A DNA stretch of 64,000 bases from Thermoproteota archaeon (GTDB lineage Archaea; Korarchaeota; Korarchaeia; Korarchaeales; Korarchaeaceae): contig JAMOVA010000002.1 of the NCBI GenBank assembly GCA_027061785.1, forward strand, positions 1-64,000, read 5' to 3'. Under the pieces are notes generated by a model that had not been told where the DNA came from, ran no database searches, and was given only the letters and a program-made list of their open reading frames with translations. Each line of letters starts with the position of its first letter. Within the stretch, counting starts at the first letter, position 1. Both the position numbers and the translations under genes were made by a program. Of this stretch, positions 33,633 through 42,049 are shown piece after piece.

Positions 33633-34499
33633 TTGCTCATAATAGGGCTCGACATGGGAGGTACCACTACGAAGGGCGTGCTCGCCTCGGAGTCTGGCAT
33701 ACTGGCTAAGACCGTTGTAGTCGCGTCCGATCCCCTCGCGGCAGCAGCGGGCGCCATAGGGAAGCTCCTGACGGACAGGGGAATACAGCTCGACGATGTC
33801 GAGGCCGTGGCTCTGAGCGGAGGGAGGACCAAACCCTTGCCCGACAGGATACTGGGGCTGCCGGTGAGGGAAGTGGACGAGATAGAGGCGGTCGGTAGGG
33901 GAGGCGCCTACCTGGCGGGCATGAAGGAGTGCGTCGTTGTAAGCGCCGGCACTGGGACCGCGGTGGTGGAGGTTAGGATAGACGGTGCCAAGTGCGAGGT
34001 GAGGCACCTCGGGGGGACGGCTGTCGGCGCCGGCACCCTGCTGGGCCTCGGCAGGCTCCTGCTGAGGAGGACCTCGATAGCCTCCCTCATGGAGATGGCT
34101 CGCAAGGGGAATCCCAAGAACGTGGATCTAACGGTGGGCGACATTGTGGGAGGTCCGGTCGGTAGGCTGGATCCGGACGTGACCGCTTCAAACTTCGGGA
34201 AGGTGGGCGACGATGTGAGGCCCGAGGACATAGCTGCTGGCTTGGTCAACATGGTGGGCCAGGTTATAGGGACCGTCGGGCTCTTCGCCGCTAAGTCCGT
34301 GGGTCTGGAGGAGAGCGTCGTCCTAGTGGGCGGATTGATGACTCACGAGCTGCTGGTGAAGGCGGCCATGAAGCCCTTCAACCTCTTCGGCGGAAGCGCC
34401 GTCGTGCCCAGGGATCCGCAGTTCGCCACCGCGATAGGAGCCTCCCTCAAGGTCTTGGCCATGTACACATCTCCGCTGGGTGAGAGATACGAGGCGTGA
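33633..34499 (+). CDS. Type II pantothenate kinase (CoaW-like)
   Basis: A 288-residue ASKHA kinase. DMGGTTTKGV is the phosphate-1 motif, VVSAGTGTAVVEV the adenosine/phosphate-2 region, and HLGGTAVGAGTLLGLG matches the type II PanK signature; a C-terminal VLVGGLMTHE follows. It phosphorylates pantothenate to start CoA synthesis. Most archaea instead use pantoate kinase and phosphopantothenate synthetase, so this enzyme suggests salvage of imported pantothenate. TTG 33633 follows GGTGATTC, a start arrangement repeated in this genome. Confidence 0.85.
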   Translation: MLIIGLDMGGTTTKGVLASESGILAKTVVVASDPLAAAAGAIGKLLTDRGIQLDDVEAVALSGGRTKPLPDRILGLPVREVDEIEAVGRGGAYLAGMKECVVVSAGTGTAVVEVRIDGAKCEVRHLGGTAVGAGTLLGLGRLLLRRTSIASLMEMARKGNPKNVDLTVGDIVGGPVGRLDPDVTASNFGKVGDDVRPEDIAAGLVNMVGQVIGTVGLFAAKSVGLEESVVLVGGLMTHELLVKAAMKPFNLFGGSAVVPRDPQFATAIGASLKVLAMYTSPLGERYEA

Positions 34500-35232
34500 G
34501 TATCCTGAGGTCCCCCTAGTCGGGGTTGGAGGGGTCCTGCTGAAGAACGGCAAGATACTCCTAGCCAAGAGGAAGAACGAGCCGGGAAAGGGCCTGTGGT
34601 CCGTGCCGGGCGGGCTGGTAGAACCAGGTGAGACGTTGGAGGAGGCAGTAAGGAGGGAGATCAGGGAGGAGACCGGTCTAGAGGTGGAGTTGGTGCGTCC
34701 CATCCACGTGGCCGAAGTGGTGGAGAGGGATGAGGAGGGACGCATTAAGTACCATTACGTCTTGGTGGACTACCTCTGCAAGGTGACGGGCGGGGTCCTG
34801 AGGCCTGGAGACGACGCGAAGGAGGTGAGGTGGATTCCCCTTGAGAGGGCCAAGGATCTGCCCCTCACGTCGTCGACCAAGAAGCTGATCGAGGAGCTGA
34901 CCCGCGGCTTCTTCATGGTGATCAGGAACAGGGACGTGGCGAGGGTCCTCATGGCGGTTCCCAAGGGTCATAAGCACATGAGAGTGATATTCGAGCTGTC
35001 CGACGGCTCCCTCATAGTGTTCCAGGAGGCCACGATGGAGAACGTCGCCAGGGCGGTGGTCGAGGTGGAGATGCACCCTCAGAGGAGGGCCATCCTCCTC
35101 AAGGGGAGGGAGCTCGAGAGCAGGAAGGAAGAATACGACAGATATCAGCTGCTGGAGGAGGATGTACCTGAGGACGAGATAGAGGAGGAGGTAACTAGGC
35201 TCTTGGGCATGGATGCCGAACGGGAATCCTAA
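34480..35232 (+). CDS. Nudix hydrolase with an additional C-terminal domain
   Basis: A 250-residue protein. Residues 10-140 are a Nudix domain with the full box GGLVEPGETLEEAVRREIREETGL (split here as GGLVEPGETLEEAV and REIREETGL), most similar in style to ADP-ribose or NAD(H) pyrophosphatases. Residues 145-250 form a separate alpha/beta-looking domain (FFMVIRNRDVARVLMAVPKG, VVEVEMHPQRRAILLKGRE) that I do not recognise. GTG 34480 overlaps the pantothenate kinase end by 20 bases, indicating coupling. Placement before NadM suggests pyridine-nucleotide turnover. Confidence 0.85.
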   Translation: MRDTRREYPEVPLVGVGGVLLKNGKILLAKRKNEPGKGLWSVPGGLVEPGETLEEAVRREIREETGLEVELVRPIHVAEVVERDEEGRIKYHYVLVDYLCKVTGGVLRPGDDAKEVRWIPLERAKDLPLTSSTKKLIEELTRGFFMVIRNRDVARVLMAVPKGHKHMRVIFELSDGSLIVFQEATMENVARAVVEVEMHPQRRAILLKGRELESRKEEYDRYQLLEEDVPEDEIEEEVTRLLGMDAERES

Positions 35233-35333
35233 AATTTTTCACTGTGAGGTTGACCACTGGGGGGATGAAGAGGAGTTACTCCGGGGAGAAGTGACCGAAA
35301 GGCACCTCTCTGACCCTCCGGAAGGTGTTCTCA

Positions 35334-35864
35334 ATGATGCGAAAGCAGAGGAGGGCTCTCGTCGTGGGCAGGTTTCAACCGCTCCACTATGGCCATCTGC
35401 ACGTGTTCAGATACGCTCTGTCCAAGGCCGACGAGCTGGTGATAGCTATAGGCAGCTCCCAGTTCTGCTGCGTTCCGAGGAATCCACTGTCGGTGGATGA
35501 GAGGATGGAGATGCTGGTGAGGGCTCTCAGAAGGGAGGGCTTCCCCCTAGCGGATATAATGCTGTCGTCCGTGCCTGATACGGAGTCGCCAGAGGAGGAC
35601 TGGGGGCTCCTAGTTCTGGACAGGGTGCCCAGAGTGGACATAGCCTTCTCCAACGATCCTGAGACGATAAGGGACCTCAGGAGGGTCGGTCTCGAGGTGG
35701 AGAACATCCCCTTCCTCAAGAGGGATCTGTACGCTGCCACGAAGATAAGGGAGCTCATGCTGAAGGGAGACCCGTCCTGGAAGGAGCTCGTGCCCCCCTC
35801 CGTGCTGGAGTTCCTTCTGGAGATCGACATGGAAAAGAGGGTGAGGGAGATCGGAAAAGGCTAG
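35334..35864 (+). CDS. nadM: Nicotinamide-nucleotide adenylyltransferase (archaeal NadM type)
   Basis: A 176-residue nucleotidyltransferase joining NMN and ATP to form NAD. It has GRFQPLHYGHLHVF, the archaeal NadM nucleotide loop, AIGSSQFCC, SNDPETI and a late ATKIRELML corresponding to the (I/T)xxIR motif. A phosphopantetheine adenylyltransferase role is less likely given the NadM-like start, but the neighbouring pantothenate kinase makes it worth testing. Start ATG 35334 (or the adjacent ATG 35337) follows GGAAGGTG. About 100 bases separate it from the Nudix gene, with an AAAATTTTT stretch possibly acting as terminator or promoter. Confidence 0.88.
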   Translation: MMRKQRRALVVGRFQPLHYGHLHVFRYALSKADELVIAIGSSQFCCVPRNPLSVDERMEMLVRALRREGFPLADIMLSSVPDTESPEEDWGLLVLDRVPRVDIAFSNDPETIRDLRRVGLEVENIPFLKRDLYAATKIRELMLKGDPSWKELVPPSVLEFLLEIDMEKRVREIGKG

Positions 35865-35869
35865 GCTGG

Positions 35870-37444
35870 TCAGCTCTCCTCTCTGGGCACCACCCTCAGC
35901 GTGTCCGACTTGGCGGCCTCCAGTATCCTCCTCCCAACGGGGCTGCTCCTCGCTAGGGTGATCTTTCCCTTGGAGTCGGTGGTTAACGTGGCGATCTCCC
36001 TCTCCCCCGAGTAGATCGTCACCTCCGTTTCAGCTAGCTCCGGTCCGAGATCCAAGATTATAGTGTGCTTCCTCTTCCTCAGCCTGTACCTTATCGGAGC
36101 TTCCAGCCCCTCGGGCGCCTTGCCCTTGCCCCTTATGGGCATCACCACTACCTCATCGCCGAACGTGTAGATCTCGTACTCCACAGTATCTGTCTCGAAG
36201 TCCTTCACCAGCACGACTGGCCTTGCCAGGGTGGCGTCCTTCATCCCAGCTGGCATCTTCACCGTTATCTTCAGGCTGTAGACCTTCTCCACCTTCCCGT
36301 CCTTGATGAATATCACCGTGTCCACAACATGGGGGAGCACGCCCAAGTCGACCCTGCCAATGAACCTCTGTATGGCCTCTATCGGGAAGCCGCAGTGGAC
36401 GACGCCCACCATCCCTATACCAGCGAGCCTCATGTCCACGAATATCTTGAAGTCCTGGGTCTTTCTCATCTCGTCGAATATCACGTAATCTGGCCTGACC
36501 AGTAAGAGGAGGTCAGCGGTGTTCTCGAAGGACCCGGCGAGCCTCCCGTACTGGGTCACCTCCGGACCCACTTGGAGGTCCCTCGGAGACTCGAGGGTCT
36601 TCACTATCCTCCCCTTGTCCTTGTAGAAGTCGGCCAAGGCGCTGGCGAACGTGGTCTTCCCCGCTCCCGGAGGCCCGGCTATTATTATGCCCTCGGCCCT
36701 CTCCCTAAGCCTCTTCTTCAGCTTGTCGCTCAGCTTGTAATCGTCTAGGGTGACCTTGACGAGGGGACGTACGGCAGTTATCTCTATCCCGTCGGAGAAG
36801 GGTGGGAAGGCCACCAGTATCCTGAGGTCCTCTATCTGTATCACATAGGCGTCACCGTACTTCACCTCTATGAATGCGTCCGGATCCGTCTTGGCCCTCT
36901 CAAGTATCTCGTAGGCTATGGTCCTGACCTCGAACTCCTCCATCGGCTTGTCGGAGAGCTTCACCAGCCTGAACTCCCCGGGCCTCCCCTTCTTGGCTAG
37001 AGGCGGGGCGCCCTCCTTCAAGTGGACGCTCATCGTATCCTGATCGAAGAAGTTGTAGAGCCTGAACTCCCCGTACTCGGGGCCTATGTATATCGCTTCC
37101 ACTCCCCTAGCCCTTAGAGCTAGGGTCACGACCCTATCGCCGGTGATCACCTTGGCCTTCAACTTCTCAGACAGCTCGGCCAAAGCATCGAGTCCCCTGC
37201 CCCTGTGCTCCTCCACCACGACTCTCTTGACGTACCCGTCCTTCTCCAAATCCCTCAGCCAGACCATCTCGGTGAGGGCGCCCACACTGAACCTGTCCCC
37301 CTTGGAAGCATTCTCCTCTATCTGAGAGAGAATCTCGGCTGGGACTACAAGCACGGACCCCTTTATGAGGGATATTCCCGGCTCGTACCTCAGGAGGGCC
37401 CTCAGCAACACATCCTTACTCAGTATCAGGATCTCCTCGCTCAT
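35870..37444 (-). CDS. PIN domain - PilT-type ATPase (COG1855)
   Basis: A 524-residue archaeal protein with three parts: an N-terminal PIN nuclease-like domain (about 1-140, with conserved acids in VVPAEILSQIEE and TGDRVV), a PilT/VirB11-like ATPase with Walker A GPPGAGKTTFA, Walker B VIFDEM and GMVGVVHCG, and a C-terminal KH-like region. It lacks membrane segments and type IV pilus neighbours, so an RNA-processing or decay role is more likely than motility. It shares a small AT-rich spacer with the divergent isopentenyl phosphate kinase. Confidence 0.9.
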   Translation of the reverse strand: MSEEILILSKDVLLRALLRYEPGISLIKGSVLVVPAEILSQIEENASKGDRFSVGALTEMVWLRDLEKDGYVKRVVVEEHRGRGLDALAELSEKLKAKVITGDRVVTLALRARGVEAIYIGPEYGEFRLYNFFDQDTMSVHLKEGAPPLAKKGRPGEFRLVKLSDKPMEEFEVRTIAYEILERAKTDPDAFIEVKYGDAYVIQIEDLRILVAFPPFSDGIEITAVRPLVKVTLDDYKLSDKLKKRLRERAEGIIIAGPPGAGKTTFASALADFYKDKGRIVKTLESPRDLQVGPEVTQYGRLAGSFENTADLLLLVRPDYVIFDEMRKTQDFKIFVDMRLAGIGMVGVVHCGFPIEAIQRFIGRVDLGVLPHVVDTVIFIKDGKVEKVYSLKITVKMPAGMKDATLARPVVLVKDFETDTVEYEIYTFGDEVVVMPIRGKGKAPEGLEAPIRYRLRKRKHTIILDLGPELAETEVTIYSGEREIATLTTDSKGKITLARSSPVGRRILEAAKSDTLRVVPREES

Positions 37445-37467
37445 CCCTCCTTAGTCACGATGAAGGG

Positions 37468-37480
37468 TTATAAATTATTA
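37468..37480. promoter_or_regulatory. Shared bidirectional TATA element
   Basis: TTATAAATTATTA lies between two divergent genes: about 24 bases before GTG 37496 on the plus strand and about 28 bases before ATG 37444 on the minus strand. One near-palindromic box may drive two leaderless transcripts. Confidence 0.5.
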
Positions 37481-37495
37481 CTGAAAATTTCCCGC

Positions 37496-38236
37496 GTGCT
37501 TTACGTAAAGCTGGGAGGCTCTCTAATAACTCCTAAGAAGGAGGGAGCTTTCGAGGTAAGAGAAGAGGTCGTACGAGAGGTATCAGGTGACCTCTTGGAG
37601 GTTTCGCGAGAGAGGAGCCTCTTTCTAGCCCACGGGGCCGGCCCGTTCGGTCACGTACCGGTAAAGAGGTACGAGCTACATGAGGGCTTCAAGCCGGGCA
37701 GAGAGTTGGGCGTCTCGGAAACTTCGATAAGGGTGATGGAGCTCAGTCTGAGGATAGCCAGTTTGATGTGGGAGGAGGGCCTCCCGGTGCTCCCCTTTCA
37801 CCCCAGGTCCACATTCAGGAGGATCGGTGGGGGCACGATCTGCGATCTCTCCGCGGTGAGGGCGTGGATGGACCTCAATCTCATCCCGTTGACGCACGGG
37901 GACCTGATCTACGACGATGAGAAGGGGGTTTCCGTGCTATCCGCGGATGAGATACCGATCTACTTGGCCCCCCTGGGTCTGGAGGAGGCCGTGTTCCTAG
38001 CCGACGTTCCGGGAGTCCTGAATGAGGATGGCGAGGTCATCCCGGAGATCACTGAGGCGAACATACCCGATCTGGGAAGATCCGCTTACGACGTGACCGG
38101 GGCCATGAGAGGTAAGCTGGAGGCGGCATTTCAGCTCGCTAGGTTGGGTGTTAAGGTTAGGATTGCCGGGTTCTCCGAGAGAGGGGACCTGATAAGGGCA
38201 TTGAGGGGGGAATCAGGTACTCTAGTTAGGGTTTGA
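37496..38236 (+). CDS. Isopentenyl phosphate kinase
   Basis: A 246-residue amino-acid-kinase-fold enzyme that makes isopentenyl diphosphate from isopentenyl phosphate in the archaeal mevalonate pathway. It has VKLGGSLIT at the start, the catalytic-histidine region AHGAGPFGH, GGGTICDLS, LTHGDLIYD, LADVPGVL and DVTGAMRGKLEAA. The start is placed at GTG 37496 because a TATA box lies 24 bases upstream; ATG 37460 gives 12 more residues but overlaps that box. It is convergent with the DUF655 gene at the end of the ribosomal superoperon. Confidence 0.92.
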   Translation: MLYVKLGGSLITPKKEGAFEVREEVVREVSGDLLEVSRERSLFLAHGAGPFGHVPVKRYELHEGFKPGRELGVSETSIRVMELSLRIASLMWEEGLPVLPFHPRSTFRRIGGGTICDLSAVRAWMDLNLIPLTHGDLIYDDEKGVSVLSADEIPIYLAPLGLEEAVFLADVPGVLNEDGEVIPEITEANIPDLGRSAYDVTGAMRGKLEAAFQLARLGVKVRIAGFSERGDLIRALRGESGTLVRV

Positions 38237-38245
38237 GCCATACGG

Positions 38246-38833
38246 CTATAAGAGGTCCTCCTCCAGTATGCTCTTGGGAGCGACCAGTATGTAGTACTTT
38301 TCGTTCCCGGTGAGCTCCTCCAAGGCCCTTCTAGCCAGAAGATCCGCCGGGTCCTTGAGACCGGTCCTCTCAGCCACATCCGAGTAGCTCACGAAGGGCC
38401 TCTTGCTCCTCTCCTCCAATATCTTCATGAGGGTCTTCTTGCCCACTCCAGGCAGGAGCTCAAGCTGGTGCAGTCTCGGGGTTATGGGGACGCTCTCATT
38501 GAAGAAATTCACGAAGAACTGTTCTCCCTCCTGTATTATCTTCGCGACCACGGGCTCCAAGAGCATCCTCCCTGAGGGAGCCAGCTCGTCGTAACTCATG
38601 TACCTGAGGAACTTGCTAACCTCCTGTCTCGGCCCCTTCCCCACATAGACCTTCTTCATGGGGGAGACTTGGGCATTGGGCTTGAGTACGAACTCCATTA
38701 TGATAAAGTAGCGATCTCCAATGAGCTGGACCCTCCTCCTAGCCTCGTCAACGTACAGTACGTAGGCCCAGCTGTCGTGGGGCTTTCTCCTACCTGGGAC
38801 ATATCTCCACATTTTAGCGACACCGGGTTTCAC
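38246..38833 (-). CDS. DUF655 family protein (OB/HhH, RNA-associated)
   Basis: A 195-residue archaeal protein. The N-terminal half forms a beta-rich OB-like domain (WAYVLYVDEARRRVQLIG, RYFIIMEFVLK); the second half holds a helix-hairpin-helix (HQLELLPGVGKKTLMKILEER). The family (COG1491) is predicted to bind nucleic acid. It is the last gene of the long minus-strand operon, after Rpo4, the usual neighbour in archaea. It overlaps the Rpo4 end by 4 bases. Confidence 0.88.
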   Translation of the reverse strand: MKPGVAKMWRYVPGRRKPHDSWAYVLYVDEARRRVQLIGDRYFIIMEFVLKPNAQVSPMKKVYVGKGPRQEVSKFLRYMSYDELAPSGRMLLEPVVAKIIQEGEQFFVNFFNESVPITPRLHQLELLPGVGKKTLMKILEERSKRPFVSYSDVAERTGLKDPADLLARRALEELTGNEKYYILVAPKSILEEDLL

Positions 38834-39186
38834 TCTTCCTCCTTCAGCCCCTTCAATAAGTTAAGCATTTCCTTGTAGTCCGACTCACCTAAAAGAGGGT
38901 AGTCCTTGTAGAGGTACGCCTTCAACTCCTCCACACTCTTGGGGAGCACGTTAACCAGCATGACCGCGTGCTCCTCCTTGAGGTTGAACCTCTCCACGAG
39001 CTGATCGACTACCTCCCTAGCCTTCGAGGCGTCCTCCACCTTGGTGAACTTGGAGAGGTAGGTGAGGAGCCTCTTCTGGTCGAGGTTCAACCTCTCCATG
39101 TTGGAGGTCCACTTCTCGAAGACTAGGGCTTTCACCTCAGCGAGCGTGAGGGGCTTCCTCTCCCCGCTTGTCTCTGACTGGGACAA
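38830..39186 (-). CDS. rpo4: DNA-directed RNA polymerase subunit Rpo4 (RpoF)
   Basis: A 118-residue Rpb4 homologue, the partner of Rpo7 in the polymerase stalk. It is an all-helical protein with the characteristic LTYLSKFTKVEDASKAREVVDQL and HAVMLVNVLPKSVEELKAYL segments (HRDC-like). The start is TTG 39186 after GAGGGATC. It lies between eL21 and DUF655, the conserved archaeal order. Confidence 0.92.
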   Translation of the reverse strand: MSQSETSGERKPLTLAEVKALVFEKWTSNMERLNLDQKRLLTYLSKFTKVEDASKAREVVDQLVERFNLKEEHAVMLVNVLPKSVEELKAYLYKDYPLLGESDYKEMLNLLKGLKEEE

Positions 39187-39199
39187 GTTGATCCCTCAT

Positions 39200-39496
39200 T
39201 CACTCCTTGTGCTTCTTCAGATGCACTGGGAGAACTATGAGGTGCTTCACTTTGTTCCCTAGCTTCACATCCACCAAGTAGGCGTGGCCCCTCTTGCCCA
39301 CCACCACGCCGACCTTGCCCTGGTACCTCCTGTGGGGCATCCCCCTCCTCTCAGATGGTTCCACGTCTATGACCACCTTATCCCCCACGTCGAACTCCCT
39401 CAGATACTTCGCGGGAGAGGGCCTTCCCCGCTCCCTTGGAGTCTTCGAGAGGAAGTCCCTGGACTTGTAGAGAAATCCGAATGATCTCCTTCCCAT
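39200..39496 (-). CDS. rpl21e: Ribosomal protein eL21
   Basis: A 98-residue large-subunit protein. Characteristic eL21 features are the basic N-terminus GRRSFGFLYKSR, the strand KYLREFDVGDKVVIDVEPS, PHRRYQGKVGVVVGKRGHAYLVDV (SH3-like barrel) and the basic C-terminus. Length is normal (about 95-100). It lies between Pus10 and Rpo4 in the operon. Confidence 0.95.
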   Translation of the reverse strand: MGRRSFGFLYKSRDFLSKTPRERGRPSPAKYLREFDVGDKVVIDVEPSERRGMPHRRYQGKVGVVVGKRGHAYLVDVKLGNKVKHLIVLPVHLKKHKE

Positions 39497-39514
39497 TTCG
39501 ACTCACCCTATTCG

Positions 39515-40735
39515 TCAGTGACCGAGTACCTCTAACACATCCAGTTCCCTACAAAAAGCTTTTTTCCCCAATACCTCGGCCACGCTGGGGGTGGTCCTCC
39601 CCTCATCTCCCGATATTAACTCCTTGACGTAAAGCCCCCCATCACAGAGAACGATCATCTCGAAGGTCCTATCGTCCAACTTCCTGGTCTTAACCTCGTA
39701 AACCTTCCTCACCCTTACTAAATCCGCTCTCCTCCAAGCGACCCTCTTGGGGGTCCTCTGCCTTATGGTGGCTCCGGTGAGTGCTCTTTCAACCTTCTCA
39801 AGGTCCTCGTCGGTGATAACCCCGTCTACCTCGACCACGGCCCTGTAGAGCTTTCTCACCTCGGGAGATCCTTCCTTCAGTCTCCTTACCTCCTCTCTGT
39901 TGGAGTACCTGAGATCGAGTACCTCCACCTTCCCCTTCCACCTAGCATTGATCTCCTCCTCTATCCTCTTGAGGTCGGCGCTCCTCCTTTTGGGATTCAC
40001 CAGTTCCATCACGAAGGGCCTCCCCCTCCCCAGCATTCGAGCATCCACGTCCTCTCTCCCGGCACCATGGAGCACGTAATCGTCTGATTCAAAGAACTCC
40101 TTCATCACCTCACCTATCATCCCCTCCACCGATCCCTCCGCTATCTTACCGGTCCAGTTGCACTTCTCGCATCCCCTCCCACCGCAATAGGGACACTTCC
40201 TACGGGACTGGGATATCCCCCTCTCAAGCTTCCTGTACCTGCCGTAGATGAAGACGGGGCTTATCTTGAGCTCAACGTCCTTAAGCGCGAGGTCGAATGT
40301 CACCAAGACGTCGGGGTCCTTCTCGATGGGTGCGCCCGTCTCGGCGTAGAGGACGAGATCCAGCCACTTGATCAGTGTCAGCTTCACCGATACCATGTTG
40401 GGAGGGTTGTACTTGGCTCTCAGTCGATCCTCCCTCTCGATCAACCAGGGAGGCAGCTTCACCCCTGCTTTCACGCTGTGGTACTCCACATCCGACAGTA
40501 GCCTCAACGCTCTCTTCACCAGATCGTCTATGGAGTCCTCTATCAGATCGTCGCAGACCACGCACGGTCCCTCAGAGATCCTCCCGGTGAGCTCAAGTAA
40601 GTTCTCGAGAGCCGCTCCCTTCACGGCGTTAGGAACGGCTCCGAGCTTCTCGCCTATCAAGCTGCCCAGGCAGAACCTGCAGAGTCTCCCCTCTTTCCCA
40701 ACTATCTCCCTTACCAGCTCGAAATCAGGCTCCAA
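39515..40735 (-). CDS. pus10: tRNA pseudouridine synthase Pus10
   Basis: A 406-residue enzyme making pseudouridine 54/55 in tRNA. The N-terminal zinc-bearing THUMP-like half carries CRFC near residue 19 and CVVC near 58. In the middle is a second CPYCGG-CEKC pair. The catalytic half contains HGAGREDVDARMLGRGRPFVMEL, with the catalytic Asp in the REDVDARML motif. The TTG start overlaps the end of srp54 (the final GLGA codons), so translation is coupled. Confidence 0.93.
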   Translation of the reverse strand: MEPDFELVREIVGKEGRLCRFCLGSLIGEKLGAVPNAVKGAALENLLELTGRISEGPCVVCDDLIEDSIDDLVKRALRLLSDVEYHSVKAGVKLPPWLIEREDRLRAKYNPPNMVSVKLTLIKWLDLVLYAETGAPIEKDPDVLVTFDLALKDVELKISPVFIYGRYRKLERGISQSRRKCPYCGGRGCEKCNWTGKIAEGSVEGMIGEVMKEFFESDDYVLHGAGREDVDARMLGRGRPFVMELVNPKRRSADLKRIEEEINARWKGKVEVLDLRYSNREEVRRLKEGSPEVRKLYRAVVEVDGVITDEDLEKVERALTGATIRQRTPKRVAWRRADLVRVRKVYEVKTRKLDDRTFEMIVLCDGGLYVKELISGDEGRTTPSVAEVLGKKAFCRELDVLEVLGH

Positions 40736-42044
40736 GGCCCATCCTCCTCATCAAGCGTCTCATCTTAGCTGGAGAGGACATGGACTCCATCATCCTCTTC
40801 ACTTGATTGTAGGATTTGAGGAGCCTCCTCACATCCTTGGCGGTTACTCCCGAGCCCCTGGCTATCCTCTCGACCCTGCTGCCCCTGATGAGCGAGGGTT
40901 CCCTCCTCTCCTCCGGGGTCATTGAATTTATTATGGCCATCCACCGGTCCATCTCCTTCGGGTCGAACTCCAAGTTGGAGAGCTTTCCACCCACACCCGG
41001 TATCATCTCCAAGAGCTTGTCCAAGGGGCCAGCTTTCCTGAGCTGCTGGAGGTACTCCCTGAAGTCCTCCAAGTCGAACTTACCCTTGGAAATCCTCTCC
41101 AAGAGTTCCGATTCCTTGAAGGCCTCTTCCATCCTCCTAGCCAGTTCTACAATGTCGCCCCCTCCCAAGAGCCTTGAGACGAACCTGTCGGGGTCGAACT
41201 TCTCCAAGTCATCGAGCTTCTCCCCGGTCCCTATGAAGTATATGGGAGCGCCTGCCGCGGCCACTGCCGAGAGGGCGCCGCCTCCCTTGGCCGCTCCATC
41301 CAACTTAGTGACGATGACCCCTCCTATCGGGATGCTGTCCGCGAAGGCCTTCGCTTGATTGTAGGCAGCCTGTCCTATGGTGCCGTCCACCACTAGAATG
41401 ACCATGTCCGGTTTGACGGCCTCGTAATACTCCTTCAGCTCCTTCATGAGCCCTTCCTCATCCTTATGCCTCCCAGCAGTATCCACTATGACGACGTTGT
41501 ATTTTTCCTTCCTGAACCTCTCCAGACCGTCCCTCATTATGCGGATCGGATCCCCATGGTCCTCCCAGAACACCGGTACCTCATCCCCGACCATCTGCTC
41601 GAGTTGAAGCTTCGAAGCTGGCCTTATCACGTCGGATGACACGATCGCTACCTTTCCGTACCTCTTAGAGAACCAGTGGGCGAGCTTCGCCACCGTGGTG
41701 GTCTTGCCCGATCCCTCGATACCGACGACCAAGATCACGTTGGTCCTCTTACCGTCGATCTCTATCTCGACGGGTCTCCTTCCCAGGAGGTTGGTGAGCT
41801 CCTCGTAAAGTATCTTAACAGCCAGTTCCCTCCTGCTGAATCCGGGAGGGACGTCCTCCTTGAGAGCACGTTCCTTGACTCTCTTGGAGAGTTCCAAGAC
41901 GAGTTTAACGTTGACGTCCGCCTCTAAAAGAGCCCTCTGGACATCCCTGAGGAACTCGTTTATCGCCGCTTCATCAACTACGGGCCGGCCTCTCAGCCTG
42001 CTTACAGCCTTCCTCAGGGATGCCCCGAGCTTATCTAGGACCAA
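40725..42044 (-). CDS. srp54: Signal recognition particle 54 kDa protein
   Basis: A 439-residue SRP GTPase that binds signal sequences and the SRP RNA. It has an N domain, a G domain with GIEGSGKTTTVAKLA (P-loop), DTAGRHKDEE and TKLDGAAKGGGALS, and a methionine-rich M domain (MTPEERREPSLIRGSRVERIARGSG, KRMMESMSS). Normal length. With the 7S RNA at 12 kb and SecY at 50 kb the co-translational export route is encoded in this window. TTG start after AGGAGGA. Confidence 0.96.
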   Translation of the reverse strand: MVLDKLGASLRKAVSRLRGRPVVDEAAINEFLRDVQRALLEADVNVKLVLELSKRVKERALKEDVPPGFSRRELAVKILYEELTNLLGRRPVEIEIDGKRTNVILVVGIEGSGKTTTVAKLAHWFSKRYGKVAIVSSDVIRPASKLQLEQMVGDEVPVFWEDHGDPIRIMRDGLERFRKEKYNVVIVDTAGRHKDEEGLMKELKEYYEAVKPDMVILVVDGTIGQAAYNQAKAFADSIPIGGVIVTKLDGAAKGGGALSAVAAAGAPIYFIGTGEKLDDLEKFDPDRFVSRLLGGGDIVELARRMEEAFKESELLERISKGKFDLEDFREYLQQLRKAGPLDKLLEMIPGVGGKLSNLEFDPKEMDRWMAIINSMTPEERREPSLIRGSRVERIARGSGVTAKDVRRLLKSYNQVKRMMESMSSPAKMRRLMRRMGLGA

Positions 42045-42049
42045 TCCTC

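Noticed and set aside
35240-35333. Possible C/D box RNA between the Nudix and NadM genes
   Set aside because: A GATGAAG and a CTGA can be seen, but the C box is imperfect and no second pair or closing stem is convincing.
37205-37459. Upstream frame of isopentenyl phosphate kinase
   Set aside because: It is antisense to the PIN-ATPase start; the kinase begins at the VLYVKLGGS strand.
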